Counted from the stretch's first letter, positions 34,950 to 47,495 are shown. The stretch: 64,000 nucleotides of DNA from Zoroaster sp. YZ-2022 (GCA_029582265.1 CM055819.1:7996135-8060134); one strand, 5' to 3'. Notes: generated by a model from the sequence alone, not told the origin. Numbers and translations: made by a program.

Positions 34950-35850
34950 AGTTAGTAAAGGTACCAATTATCCTGGGAAAAAAAAATCTCATTTCAGAGA
35001 AAACACAAACAAATATGCATTGACAAAAGTGTTTTTTGTACAAATTGTGAATGTTCTGTTTTTTACATTGTTCTCATTGAGCTGAAATGTGGACAGGTTT
35101 TTAAAGAAAGTAAGCAGTTAGCAAGCCCAAAATGACCCTCATTAATAAGTACTATTTAAATTGCATGGTACAATCATTGACTCAAACTGAATGCATTTTC
35201 ACTATTTCCATGTGACAACATAATGTAATTAAAACTTTTACACGTCGGTCTTTATTCACATTATAAATTATAATCAAGGACCATAGCAAAATACCAATGT
35301 TATACCATCCCTTTCATTAAATGAAGAATATTTAAGGTCAGTTTGAAGAAATCTGAAATCAGTCATCTGGTAGAAGATAGAAACAGGGTTGCAGTGTCTG
35401 CAGCTTGTATAACAATACACTGATCCAGTCTGTCAATCAAACTGATTGACTGAGTATTCAGCATTGCTAAGGGGTGGGCATGGACTACCTAAAAGCACAT
35501 GTGTACAAGCATACATGTACATATTATATGGCGATTGTGTAGGCAGCAATTGAGCATACTGTGTACCTAGATTATCAGATGTTCAATTTTTGTTTTATTT
35601 AATGCATAAATATGAAGCAAATTTTGATTGTTAATCTCATATTATTGGTTGTTCATCCAAGTTGTGAACCTACCTATTAAACTGTATTCCAGCAGTTAAC
35701 CTTTTATAAAATGCAGGCGTTATAGCCCAGTACAGGTGTATTGTCTGCTCTGTGCATAACCTCATGAGGGCGCCCTTCATATGAGCAGTAATGTAGTTGC
35801 CAGGCATTTTAGCAAATTCGCGGGTTATCATGCGCTATTGACCTCCAATT
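34950..35850. other. Intergenic stretch, no gene seen
   Basis: Apart from a decayed MITE end near 35295-35315 (ccaatgttataccatccctt), I see no exon or repeat with clear limits. Confidence 0.4.
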
Positions 35851-35853
35851 GTG

Positions 35854-36207
35854 GAGTGCCATGGTCGAGCGGTTTAGTGCATTGGATTTGTGTTCTGATG
35901 GCTGAGCCGTCAGAATGTGGGTTTGAATCCCAGCCGCGACCATGGTGATTGTGTCCTCGAGCAAGACACTTTACCATAATTGCTTCTCTCCACCCAGGGG
36001 TAAATGGGTACCTGTGAGGGCAGAGTTGGTTGTTGTGTTTGATTAGCCCATATACGCCGAAATGGCAGCAATTGAGCTGTATACTCCCCAGGGAGCTGAG
36101 ATGGTTTCAGGAATGATTTATGCGCCTGATGAGCAGGGGTAATAATGTACAGCGCTTTGATACCTTGTTTAATAGCACTTTAAAATGCCTGACATTATTA
36201 TTATTAT
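35854..36207 (+). mobile_element. tRNA-Leu-like SINE
   Basis: Same family as 8137: gccatggtcgagcggtttag head, gggtttgaatcccagcc B box, cacccaggggtaaatgggta body, TTATTATTATT tail. Confidence 0.75.
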
Positions 36208-36286
36208 TAAGTACTTTCAAAATGAACTGTGTTCATTATGGTAGTATGTGTATGTTAAGCATAGATTCACATATGGATGTTTTCTT

Positions 36287-36904
36287 GAAAGGAAAAGGTA
36301 CAACATTGGTAATACCCAGATGATAACATTATTGAGTTATTATCTAAAAATTCACTTGGTGTAAAGTTGGTACAAGTACAATTTATCAATCATCCTGACA
36401 AATTATTTCATCTGATGTGCTTTTCATGTCAAACGTACAAAAAGTTACCACATAAAGCATGTAACTGTTTAACCCTCCTACACATGGAGGCCACTCCGAT
36501 CCACAAAATTCTGTTCTTGAGCAACCTTCAGTACATACATGTACAAGCCTGCTGTCCTTTCCAAGTAATCAACTGTGTGACACTCAAGGCCAGTGTAAAT
36601 GTTTGAACATATTAGTATGGCCTGCAGTGTATCAATGGGAGACCGCCTTACCCTGTAATCTCAGTGGTGTGACAGTGCACAGAAGGGTAACCATAGGAGG
36701 CCACTGGCAACAGCTAATGGCTTGGAGTGGCCTGAATGGGTTGTTTCAAAAATTGCACTGATTGTAGGAGGGTTATGTTGTTTTCTCAAAAGCATGAGCA
36801 CCTACACACGTATTGTGATGAAACTCTCACTAGGTTAGTTTTATGATATATTTCTTGAAGAAAGTTGAAAATGTTACTAAAAAAGCCAATGTTGTACCTT
36901 CCCT
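36287..36904. mobile_element. MITE of the AAGGGAAGGTACAACATTGG family carrying a nested TTAA MITE
   Basis: Left tip ggaaaaggtacaacattggt, right tip ccaatgttgtaccttccctt. The middle third (36469-36775) is a family B TTAA element, so this host element was already present when it inserted. Confidence 0.6.
36469..36775 (-). mobile_element. TTAA-type MITE, family B, nested
   Basis: TTAACCCTCCTACA at the left; right end tgtaggagggtta with the last base of TTAA changed. Body matches 15910-16230. Confidence 0.7.
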
Positions 36905-37260
36905 TAAATACAAAAACTGTGAAACACCTCTGTAACAATCTGTAGTATTCCTTTCTATACACATATTGTGCAGTTGACGTAGTTGAACAATGTACGATCG
37001 TTTAGCGTGACTCGCCATTACCCAAACAGAGTGCAGTTCTATTGCATCACTCTGGTGTTTCATGACCAAACACTTCTCGGAACTGATGACATACAAGGCT
37101 GTTTCTCCGAATGTGTATCATTATACAGTCAAGCAGCTATCTTTTCTAATAAATGAGGAGATGATCATCAAAATGGCCATGTCGCATGTTGTTGATCTTT
37201 GACGTACAGTAGGTGCACAGAGGTTTGCATGAATTCACAAAAGGGAAGGCGCTAAGGTTA

Positions 37261-37922
37261 GGCCAAAAAAAAAAAGATGTTGAGTTGCCCTCCACCGACC
37301 GACACAAAAGTGCTGAAATCTCGGGTCGGGTTTTTTTTTCTTTTTTTTTTTCCCCTCATTCATAGGCCTATTTATTAATGAAACTTACCAATTTTCCATT
37401 TTTTTACCGGTAAATTTACCGGTACCCAAGACTCAATCTACATGTTTTCGAATCGAATGGCCCCGGCTCTCACATGGTGCACTGCCTTCGCACACACTGT
37501 GTGCCAACGATTGCGACTCAAATCTACACGTTTTCCAATCGAATGGCCCCTCACATGTTTTCCACTGGCTTCGCGCACTGTTTTGTATTTCAACGATTGC
37601 GACTCAATCTACACATTTTCAAATCAAATGGCCACTCACATGTTGCATGTTGAGCATTGCACGCAATATGGATGAATTTGCTGTGTCAATCACAGCGAAA
37701 AGTACAACAAAAATGCTTGGGATACTTTTATTCTGAAGCAAAATTCCTTGCTGATACTGTGATAGGTATACAAATGAAAAACATGGTGGTTTCAGTTCCA
37801 ATGCATTTCAATCTTAAAATGACAGTCAAGGGAAAAAAAAAAATAATAATAAAAATCCCGACCGACCGACCCCTTCAAATATTTTCACTGGAGGGCAACT
37901 CAACAAAAATTTTTTTTTGGCC
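37261..37922. mobile_element. Harbinger-like element with GGCCAAAA ends
   Basis: Ends ggccaaaaaaaaaa...gttgagttgccctcca and its complement (about 15 matching bases past the A-run). TTA is duplicated at 37258-37260 and 37923-37925. Inside are three diverged copies of a repeat of about 80-100 bp with gcgactcaatctacac and atcgaatggcccctcacatg, and flanking ccgaccgac motifs. Non-coding; superfamily inferred from TWA duplication and GGCC tips. Confidence 0.7.
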
Positions 37923-38111
37923 TTATATTATGTATATATCACCAATGTTTGTTATAGTGGTGTTGCTTTAAATTAATTTATTGTAAATTTCAATAGTGCA
38001 ATTTTATATGTACATGTAGACCACATACCGGTATATAGTTTTTTTATTTTGTTACTTAAACTTAGTACATAATTAGTTATGCAGCACTATTACAGAATGA
38101 CTTGCCATACA

Positions 38112-38390
38112 TTAAAGGCAAAGTACAACATTGGTAATTACTTGAGGTTGGTAAAGTTACCAAGCATCCTGAAGTTAATGTATATCTTGATTCACAGAGA
38201 GTAAGCATACCCATGGCCATAGAAGCAGTTTGGCCAACATTACCAATGTTGTACCTTCCCTTCAATGTATATCTTGATTCAAAGAGAGTACGCATACCCA
38301 TAGAAGCAGTTTGGCCAACATTACCAATGTTGTACCTTCCCTTCAATGTATATCTTGATTCAAAGAGAGTAAGCATACTGCTAACATACA
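38112..38390. repeat. MITE end with an 81-bp tandem duplication
   Basis: Starts ttaaaggcaaagtacaacat; the segment with agaagcagtttggccaacat, then taccaatgttgtaccttccc and tatcttgattcaaagagag, is repeated in tandem (about 38220-38300 and 38301-38381). Confidence 0.65.
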
Positions 38391-38707
38391 CAATATACCC
38401 CAGTAAAAGTGGTTTTCACAATGCCCAGAATACTTTGGCATTTTTACTTTTATTAAAAACGTTCAGACAATTTCGGATGCATGTGTTAGACATTTATGCT
38501 CACACTCCCCAAGGGCAAATGTTCCAGTTCCATAACTGTAATGGTACCACATTGGGCATGCACTGTTCACAGGTGTTCCATCTGTAAGTTGCTGAATAAA
38601 TGGGAAATGGTTGCCTGATTAGTTTACACCGACTCTGTGCTTCCAAAAGTTTCATTACAATGCGGAAGAATTTGCTGTGCCTGTAGATAATGGCCGTATT
38701 TATAATA

Positions 38708-39207
38708 NNNNNNNNNNNNNNNNNNNNNNNNNNNNNNNNNNNNNNNNNNNNNNNNNNNNNNNNNNNNNNNNNNNNNNNNNNNNNNNNNNNNNNNNNNNNN
38801 NNNNNNNNNNNNNNNNNNNNNNNNNNNNNNNNNNNNNNNNNNNNNNNNNNNNNNNNNNNNNNNNNNNNNNNNNNNNNNNNNNNNNNNNNNNNNNNNNNNN
38901 NNNNNNNNNNNNNNNNNNNNNNNNNNNNNNNNNNNNNNNNNNNNNNNNNNNNNNNNNNNNNNNNNNNNNNNNNNNNNNNNNNNNNNNNNNNNNNNNNNNN
39001 NNNNNNNNNNNNNNNNNNNNNNNNNNNNNNNNNNNNNNNNNNNNNNNNNNNNNNNNNNNNNNNNNNNNNNNNNNNNNNNNNNNNNNNNNNNNNNNNNNNN
39101 NNNNNNNNNNNNNNNNNNNNNNNNNNNNNNNNNNNNNNNNNNNNNNNNNNNNNNNNNNNNNNNNNNNNNNNNNNNNNNNNNNNNNNNNNNNNNNNNNNNN
39201 NNNNNNN
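38708..39207. other. Assembly gap (500 N)
   Basis: Exactly 500 N, a conventional placeholder size. Translations across it mean nothing, and order or distance between the flanks is not proven. Confidence 0.99.
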
Positions 39208-40185
39208 AAAAACATTGATCTGGTCCCTCATCGTGTCTTTTTTTGAGGCCGCCGCTGGGGTGTTTTTCCGCCCTAAAGTGAAAATTGCACTTTATGGTAA
39301 AACATGACATTTGTGCATGGGTTTGAATTCATACTTCAGTGAGATGCATTGCATTTGGTCATGGAATTCTGCCAAGTTTCAGCAGTTCTCATACGAATAA
39401 CAATTCAGCAATTTATTTCTGAAAAGCTGTTTTCTGTTCTGCACATAATTTTTTTAAATTATTTTATTTAATATCCTGGATACACCGTTAGTACACGAAG
39501 GTGAATATCCAACCGGCTAGAAGAAGGGGGAGGCGAGGCCAATATTAAAAAGTGGAGGCACAAATCACACAATACGAAACACAGAAATCTGTCTTCAACT
39601 GAAAGTTCGTTAATTTTTGTTGTCACGTGCGTCTTGTTTTTATATACATCACAGAAGTTTGTGAAGGATGGATTTGTTTTTTAAGGGGCATTTCTAGATG
39701 AAGGAGCCTGTTAAGGAATTCTTGAAAATGCCTGAAATACAAATTTCCAGAGCATTTTAGACATACTCTGAGGTCCTTTGAGATTTTCTTTCTACTGAAA
39801 ACAACGCCTTCATCAGGAAGCTGAGGGCAATTGTGTTAAGAAAACATATTCACGGATTTTTAATTTCGACCTGTTTATATGTCCTTGTTCTTTCGTAACA
39901 TGAATACGAGGTTAATAAAATGGTTAATAGTAGGCATATTCTCCCTAGAGACTAGAGACAGTTGTAATAGTATCTTGAGTAATTTAAAGATCATGGTTAT
40001 TATAATACGCAATGCCTTGAAACAAAGACGCTTCAATTAACCAGCGGCATTTATGTACAATTTTCCATTCAAAGGAAAGTGTGTGTTGTATTTCTTCCTT
40101 GGATACAGATAATTTTAAATTAAATCTAGGACCTATTTATAAATGTTTGCTTTTTACTGTGAATGATGATGTATGTTGTTCAGAG
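39208..40185. other. Intergenic, no gene seen
   Basis: No exon, RNA gene or clear repeat boundary found between the gap and the array at 40190. Confidence 0.4.
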
Positions 40186-40189
40186 TTCG

Positions 40190-40865
40190 ATTGTCTATGC
40201 TCAAATGGATAAGCTCAATTGTCTTAATAAGCTCGATAGTCTTAAAATACTCAATTGTCTTTATTTAGTCAATTGTCATAAAAAGCTCGATAATCTTCAT
40301 ATACTCAATTGTCTTTATGCTCGATTGTCTTAATAACTTGATTGTCTTAATATGCTCAATTGTCTTAATAGCCAATGTCTTAATAAGCTAATTGTCTTAT
40401 ACTCAATTGTCTTAATATGCTCAATTGTCTTAATAGCTTGATAACTTGACTCCTCAGTTGTCTTAGTACGCCCGATTGTTTTCATATGGTAAATTGTCTT
40501 AATATAATTGTTTTAGCTCGATTGTCTTAATAAGCTCGACTGTCTTAATAGTAATGTCTTAAAATACCGGTACTCAATTGTCTTTATATACTAATTGTCT
40601 TAATAAACTCGATTGTCTTAAAATACTCAAATGTCCTTAATAAGCTCAATTGTGTTAATAAGTTCGATTGTCTTAAAATACTCAATCGTCTTAATATGGT
40701 CGACTGTCTACGAAAGCTCGATTGTATTAATAAGTTCTTAAATAAGCTCTTTATATACTCAACTGTGTTAATAAACTCGACTGTCTTAATAAGTTCGATT
40801 GTCTTCAAAATACACACTGTCATAATATACTCAATTGTTTTAATATACTCAGTTGTTCAATCAGC
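40190..40865. repeat. Degenerate 15-20 bp array of (G)CTCAATTGTCTTAATA
   Basis: About 35 irregular copies of tcaattgtcttaata / gctcgattgtcttaat, strongly strand-asymmetric (gtctt on + only). Spacing varies from about 14 to 22 bases. Confidence 0.85.
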
Positions 40866-41383
40866 CGGCCTTTCGGTTAAATATAATTTGAAGCCAAAGC
40901 CAGGATTGTGACTCGTGTCAAGATCTTTGGAACAATCTTGTACAATCATTCCAGGAAGGCCGACGCTTTCTTAACCTCAATTAAATGTAGAACAAAGCCT
41001 AGCATTGACTGCAACCTCCTCTGTATATGGAATAATGCAAATCCTTTAACAAAACACGGTCGGTACATCTCGGTGAAGATATCGCGGCACCGTTTGTTTC
41101 AATGGAACACGGCTTATTTCCTTTTTGATGACAGGCCGACCGTAATGGGACAAATTATTAACTTAACTGTGAAAACATACTAACACCATTATTTTGTGAA
41201 ATGTGTAATTTCTTATAATTTACTTTCTTCAAGTTTTCCTCAAGTAAAATTTCATCAAGTAAAACTCCGATGAAATAGAAAAATTGCCTAATATCACGTG
41301 AAAACATGGCTCCTATAATATAGGCCTACATTTATGGTGTTTTCGAAAACTAAAAGTGTCATACTGACAAAAGCGTACTTATA

Positions 41384-42233
41384 CACTCTAAGAAAGAAAG
41401 TAAATTTGTGCTGGTAAACTTTCTTTAACAACAATGATCAATGTTACAATTTTGTCATTACCCATCACTGGAGTAAATTTGTAATCTGAGCGATACGCTG
41501 AAAAGAGGTCAACAATGATCAAATAATGTAAAGCCATGAGTAAAGCTAAATAATACCTCTGTGCATGCAGCGTATGAAAATGGTCTTGTGTAGTGAATTT
41601 CGCTCAGTTAACATACGCAGGCCATACGCGTATTTAAAGCAGCGGATGAAGTAAACCGAGTACACGTGCGTTCATGTTCAACCAAACATCAAAGATGGAT
41701 TGCTGCAAACCTTACATCGTAGGAATGATGCAGCTTAAATCATTTTTAATTGTGTTGTTTTGGGGGTAATTGTATTATGATTCAACGTTCTAAAATGTCA
41801 GTTATGTGTAGTTCATGGAGTTTTGCAATAAATACTGATATTGATAACAATAATTAAAAGTTACTAAGTACTGTGCATTTGTATTTTAAAGGTTTAACGC
41901 AACCTCAGAGTAAAACAACTCGACCAGCATTATTGCCCCGGCGGAACTGAACACAATGTTGAGTAAGAAATTACACAACTTCTGTTTAAAACTGTACACA
42001 ACCTCGGTTAGGTAAATATCACGCAATAGTTGTGTTCAACGAAACATTAATCCGTGTAGATAAACCTTTAAACAATTGTTGAGTAAGAAATGTTACGTCG
42101 TTTCAAGGGTAAAATATTGAGCTGAAAACTCAGCACAACCCGTTGTGTCGAGTTTACCATTGACGACCATGTTCCCTTTTACGGTGGAAAAGTGTCAGAT
42201 TTACGCAATGTTGAGTATTTTTTTCTTAGAGTG
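41384..42233. mobile_element. TA-flanked DNA element with CACTCTAAGAAA ends
   Basis: Ends CACTCTAAGAAA / TTTCTTAGAGTG, 12 bases perfect, with TA on both sides; 850 bp. The right half is rich in short words (acacaac, gttgtgt, caatgttgagta, aacaattgttgag) on both strands. No coding frame. Confidence 0.6.
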
Positions 42234-42572
42234 TAAAGGTATCAAATATCATACAAATAAAGAATTAGCTGTTGCAAACTGCTTACCAACCTAAATGACC
42301 TATAATATAAATGCAAAATAGTGGTTTCGAAACGTTTCGAACCTAGCAGGTTTTCTAGGTATAAAAGGTATAAAATATCCCTTTAATATTTCTGTAGGCC
42401 TGCAAGGCAATCATTTTAACAATTTAACAAATTTATTCGCAATGAATGAATTCTTACTATTATATCGTTAAAAGACACAATGGTGAGGGTGAATGTTCTC
42501 CTGTTGGTTTTATACAGATCTTTGATTATTATAAATATGGATGCAGTTTCCCAAAAGTCTACACTGGCTTAA

Positions 42573-42767
42573 AATGGACAATATCGTCACGATCAGAGCA
42601 GACTTTCAACGGAGCATGGAATCGGTGTCCTAGTAACACAGTGACTGAAAATTACTGGCTCATTTATGCAGCAGCAGGGTAATATGATCTTAACATGTGG
42701 GTATTATTTTCAGTCACTGAGTTGTATTCGATTCCATGCCCTGTTGTTCGAATCTGTTGTCCTTAAA
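42573..42767. mobile_element. MITE of the GGGACAATATCGTC family, copy 4
   Basis: Starts ggacaatatcgtcacgatca, shares tggaatcggtgtcctag with copy 3; right end partly decayed (gttgttcgaatctgttgtcc). Confidence 0.6.
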
Positions 42768-42818
42768 TGTGAGCTAAGGTAAGTAACCAAAAATAACTTT
42801 TAAAAACCGAACAATAAC

Positions 42819-42848
42819 AAGGTGTTCGCCTATAGCTCGAACACCTAA
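42819..42848. repeat. Palindrome of the GGTGTTCG family
   Basis: aggtgttcg, ctatag loop, then cgaacacct; similar hairpins at 46214, 46260 and 46537. Confidence 0.6.
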
Positions 42849-43301
42849 AATATCATTCACATAATAGACCACAAATTGCCAATAAGTGATTTTCACATGG
42901 ATATCAAGTTTTCCGTTCAAAGGCCCTTTAAATACCGTGTCTTTCTACTTGATGAAATGTCCATACACTCAGCTGACAGAGCAGGAGAGATATTTGCCAA
43001 AACCTTCATACAAATTAGATTTATCGATCGCCTACGTCATCGTCTGACGCCGCGAAACTCATCATACCGGTACTTCAATAGTCTCATGACAGTGTCGAGC
43101 TTTTGTCATTACATTTGACCTTGTTATCAGTCATGCATATACAGGTTGTTTGTTTAACATATTTATGCAGCCATTAAAGTAGTTTTGCCTTTTTTTTTTT
43201 ACCTTTCCTTAAAAAGAAGGTACACTGGCATACCAGATTATCGAATTAAGGAATTATTATATAAAACCATACCTTGTGGAAAAATGGTTCATGTATACTC
43301 A

Positions 43302-43541
43302 TGGGCGGATCCAGAACATTTTAGGGGGCTGAGAATCAAAAACAATTATTTTTCAGTACTACAAAAATTACAATGAATAATCAAGAGAGAAAAACAAGCA
43401 CACTGTGGAATGGGGTTCTCCTCCTCCTCTCTCTCTCTCTCTCCTCTCTCTCTCTTTTTTCTCCCTTTTTAAATTTATTATTATTATTTTTTGTATATAC
43501 AATTTTAGGGGTATAAGCCCCTAGCCCCTGGATCCGCCAAT
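43302..43541. mobile_element. MITE with GGCGGATCCAG ends
   Basis: gggcggatccag on the left and ctggatccgcc on the right, then aggggg / ccccta inside each end; a CT microsatellite lies in the middle (43420-43455). 240 bp, no clear target duplication. Confidence 0.6.
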
Positions 43542-43544
43542 GAT

Positions 43545-44570
43545 ACTACTCCCCTGTTATAGTAGTTCGTCTGAAATGTTTTCATTTAACGAGAAAAGGA
43601 ATTTATTATTATGTCGGCAACATTTTGTAAAATAAAAAAAACATGCAACAGTTTTCGGCGTTTTCTCAAAATTGTGATTAAACACTATAACAGGTTAGAT
43701 TTACTATGATTTCTTGAAATCTAGAGGACGAAACTGATCGTACACTACACAAAAATTATATGTACCTTCCTCTAAATATCTGTCAGCTTGGCAATCGACC
43801 TTAGCTACAACCCATCGGTTTTATAATTGACGTCAAACTTGCGTTTCTTTAATAATAATGCATTAATTTGTTTGATGTGCCATATAACCTAGGGCCATGA
43901 TGTCAGCACTTATAACCTGTTTGGAATTGGGCCTAATAAATTTCACTGTAATGTGATGTCATTTTTCGCCACTTTTTCCTGAATTTCTACCAAAAGTAAA
44001 CGTCAACAGGAGTAAACTGTCTTATAATGTTTTGGGTAAGCCATTGAGTTTGATTGATTATCTGTCTACGTAATACCAGTGGCTTTATTGTATGACGCGG
44101 ACTGAATTCGGTTTGCGCTTAATAGAAACGTTCACAAAGTTCAAATACGCGATATAGATGTATAATTTGCAATACATCCAGTTCGTGCTGTAGTATGAAA
44201 ATCACGACAGACCGTTTAGAGGCACAATCTTTGAGCGTTGAAAAAGCAAACCCACAGCAGTGTTTTCCCCTAGAATGAAAGAGGTACTTAACATAAATGG
44301 GTTGTCACTTAGACATTTTAGTTGCTAAAACAAAAAGTTGTTACAATACCCATTGCAAAATTCCTTGTTCATCCGTGGAAAGAAAACAAAAAGCTAGCAG
44401 GACCGGTCAGTGCTTTATACTTGGCGATGCAGTGTTGTTTAAACTAATAAAGGTATATTACCTAACTATACCGATATGCGAGAGAAAACCATTCTAGGCA
44501 TATATTTTAATTTCTATGTTTTAAGTAGCATTCGGATAAGGCTACGTTGTTGGTTATTAATTTAAAAAAT
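43545..44570. other. Intergenic, no gene seen
   Basis: AT-rich, no recognisable exon, RNA gene or bounded repeat. Confidence 0.4.
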
Positions 44571-44576
44571 ACCTTC

Positions 44577-44735
44577 AATATAAATTTAACAGAAACGATG
44601 ACAGAAAAGATGGGTTTGAGAGAAGATTTGAACGATGAGAGGCATTGTTGTTGGCGAAGTTGAAAAGGAAGATTGTTCCAAAGTTCAGGAGCAGCATTTG
44701 AGAAAACGGTGACCCCGGCATGAATGTGTACAGGG
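44577..44735 (-). mobile_element. Remnant of the C-terminal end of a LINE reverse transcriptase
   Basis: Minus strand reads VFSNAAPELWNNLPFQLRQQ then QCLSSFKSSLK. The xxAPxLWNxLPxxLR...FKxxLK block is the standard tail of many CR1/L2/RTE-like ORF2 proteins. No upstream RT is visible. Confidence 0.55.
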
Positions 44736-44739
44736 GACA

Positions 44740-46205
44740 GTCAATTGTAGTGAATGTGCAGACTGGAGTGACTTCGTGCTGGTTGGTACTTGGTGATGAT
44801 AGCCAGGTAAAATGCCATAAAGTAAATGAAAACAAGAAGGAGAACCTTGAAGAGACTTTTAATAGTATAGGGTTATGTGAGTTGTACGTTTGGATAAGGT
44901 AACTAGACGAGCAGAGGCTTTTTGTGACATATATGTTGAAGCTTGTCAATTTGGTATTGTGGCAGGTTATATGGGAAATTACAGAAATCTAAGCGGGATG
45001 ATATGAAGGCATGAACTAGCTGCTCTGTTGCTGTATGAGTTAGGTATTTACGAATGAAGCTAAGATTACGGAGATGATATCAGACTGATTTTCATAGTGA
45101 TGCTACATGATTGTTATTGCCACGTAATCGAATGTGGCACCAAATTTCCTGCACTTGGAGAAAGCTGGATGTCAGTATCTTCAATATGTACGCTGAGGAT
45201 CTTGGACATGGCTAATTTCTGTTTTATAGAATCACACATGATAAACTCTGATTTAACTCAAGACTGTTTAAAACAGACAAAGTATTACGTTGGGGGGGAT
45301 CAAATTATTAATGGTGATACAGTTGTATGTCATAAGCGTAGTACTAGTACGTGAAGTTGGCTTTTTGACGATCTGGCCAAGAGGTAGTTTTTGTCAATGA
45401 GTTTAGTATGATTTACACCACTGCATATCTATACAATGGACTCCCAGGAGTGCAAATCATTGACTAAGTTTTATGGCCCATTCATGAAACTCTTGCCTTT
45501 AGAAGTTGATAGGCTTGTCAGATCTTTGGTTTGAACACTCATATCAGGGGTAGATGTATATGTTTGGAAGGCGGCATAAACAACCTAGAACAACGCATTG
45601 AATTATTAAGGCTTGAAAGAAAAAAGTGCACATGTATTTTGGTAATAATGACGGATCTTTCTTAGTCATGAAATTGACTGAGATCAGTTAAATGAGGATT
45701 GTGCCGCACGGGTGGTTTGCAATATCTTTTAACGGAAACTACACGGATTATCAATGATATTTGGTGTACCTTTGATTATGTCTAGTTTAAGAGAGGGTGG
45801 TTGGTGGTGAACACTCATTCCCGGGTAGAGGTATTTTGGATAGAGACACAAACAATTTGAGTATAACAATTATATCAATGCGTGAACGAAAAGGTCATGA
45901 AGTTCACTGAAATCGGTGAAATACAAATTGCATCGCTCTGATTTAGATCATTTTGCACAACAAAGCAAGCATTCAACTGCAAGCCACCATGAACCGATAA
46001 TAAATTATGTCGAGCTATCGGTTTAAAACTGTTAGTGTTTATACAAACATGGGACGTGTCGAATCAATGTTGTTAAAGAATCTTCACGATAAGTATCATA
46101 TACCGTACGCCTACTTCCGTCGTTTAAAGGTCCTGTGAAAGTGTATTTACCAAACTTTATTTTTGGTGCTGTTATATTGATTGGTATGATTAACTCTTTC
46201 TCCGG
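44740..46205. other. Intergenic, no gene seen
   Basis: Possibly more decayed retrotransposon next to the LINE remnant; nothing supportable. Confidence 0.35.
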
Positions 46206-46212
46206 AATTAAT

Positions 46213-46566
46213 TAGGTGTTTGTGCGACAGCGCAAACACCTCTTTAAATGTTCGGTTTTAGGTGTTCGCGTGCGACAGCGCGCGAACACTAATGCTCTGG
46301 AAATGTTTATGTTAATTTTAGCAGTACAGCTCACTCAAAAAATAGCATTTTACAGAGTGGTCTTTTTGTATTCAGTCGTGTGTTGGTGCAATAACATTCA
46401 TTTACTGAATGTCAATAACATTCAATTACTAAATTAAAAGTCAAGGACTTTGGACTTGAAATGGCTCATTAAGTGGAAACAACCGCAGTCGGCTCGTAAA
46501 TTGAGAGGTTTCAGCTCTTGCTGTGAACAGACTATTTAGGTGTTCGAGCCACAGCGCGAACACCTC
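46213..46566. repeat. Cluster of three GGTGTTYG palindromes
   Basis: aggtgtttgtgcgacagcgc then aaacacct (46214-46241); aggtgttcgcgtgcgacagc then gcgcgaacac (46260-46289); aggtgttcgagccacagcgc then gaacacct (46537-46564). Each folds into a stem of 8-11 bp with a cgacagcg-like loop. Another half-site cgaacacct is at 47841. Confidence 0.75.
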
Positions 46567-46854
46567 TTGATATTGTTCGTTTTTAAAGTTTTTAATACTT
46601 TCTTCTCCTTCTTCTTTTCGGTGAATATCAGGCAAAAATCATAGTTGCAGAGTTCACAGAACCTTAAAACTTCACACATAGTTAGACCTTAACATGTAGT
46701 TGTATCTTAAGTTGTGACGTCATCGTGAGGTCATCAGATATCGAATTACACTCAATCAAAGTTTCCAAAAATTATATCTCATGAACCACAAAAGATATTT
46801 TCACAATATTTACACCATGTTATATATCTTGAATTATTGATTTTTCGTATACAG

Positions 46855-47495
46855 ACGTGACCCCAATCGACCTACTTCCTGTCCAAACCGGAAGTCAAAG
46901 TTTAATATTAAAAATCATATCTCAACAACTACAAGAGGTAAATTGACATTTTTGCACCATTGTATAGATTGTTAATTGTCGAAAAAATTACACAAAGGTG
47001 ACCCCAATTGACCTTACTTCCTGTCCAAACCGGAAGTCAAAGTTTATTATTAAAAAAATCATATCTCAACAACCACAAGGTAAATTCACAGTTTTGCACC
47101 ATTGTACAGATTGTTAATTGTCAAAATATTTACAAAACATGACCTCAATTTGACCTTTACTTCCTGTCCAAACCGGAAGTCAAAGTTTAATATTAAAAAA
47201 TAATCATATCTCAACAACCGCAAGAGGTAAATTCACAGTTTTTGCACCTTTGTACAGATTGTTAATTGTCAAAAATATTTTCAAAACATAACTCAATTTG
47301 ACCTTTACTTCCTGTCCAAACCGGAAGTCAAAGTTTAATATTAAAATCATATCTCAACAACCACATGGGGTAAATTCAAAATCTTTCACCATTGTTTAGA
47401 TTGTTAATTGTCAATAAATATTTACACAAGGTGACCCCAATTTGACCTTTACTTCCTGTCCAAACCGGAAGTCAAAGTTTAATATTAAAAAAATA
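46855..47495. repeat. Tandem repeat of about 142 bp, five copies
   Basis: Each unit holds acttcctgtccaaaccggaa then gtcaaagtttaatattaaa, then tcatatctcaacaaccacaa and cagattgttaattgtc. The acttcc...ggaagt core is itself an inverted repeat. Confidence 0.85.

Noticed and set aside
34777..35043. Gly/Arg-rich (+) or Pro/Ser-rich (-) short proteins
   Set aside because: GGGA microsatellite translation.
38500..39310. Frames spanning the N gap
   Set aside because: They consist mostly of undetermined residues.
44575..44949. A 124-residue minus-strand hypothetical protein
   Set aside because: Another frame of the same strand gives the standard LINE ORF2 tail, which explains the sequence better.
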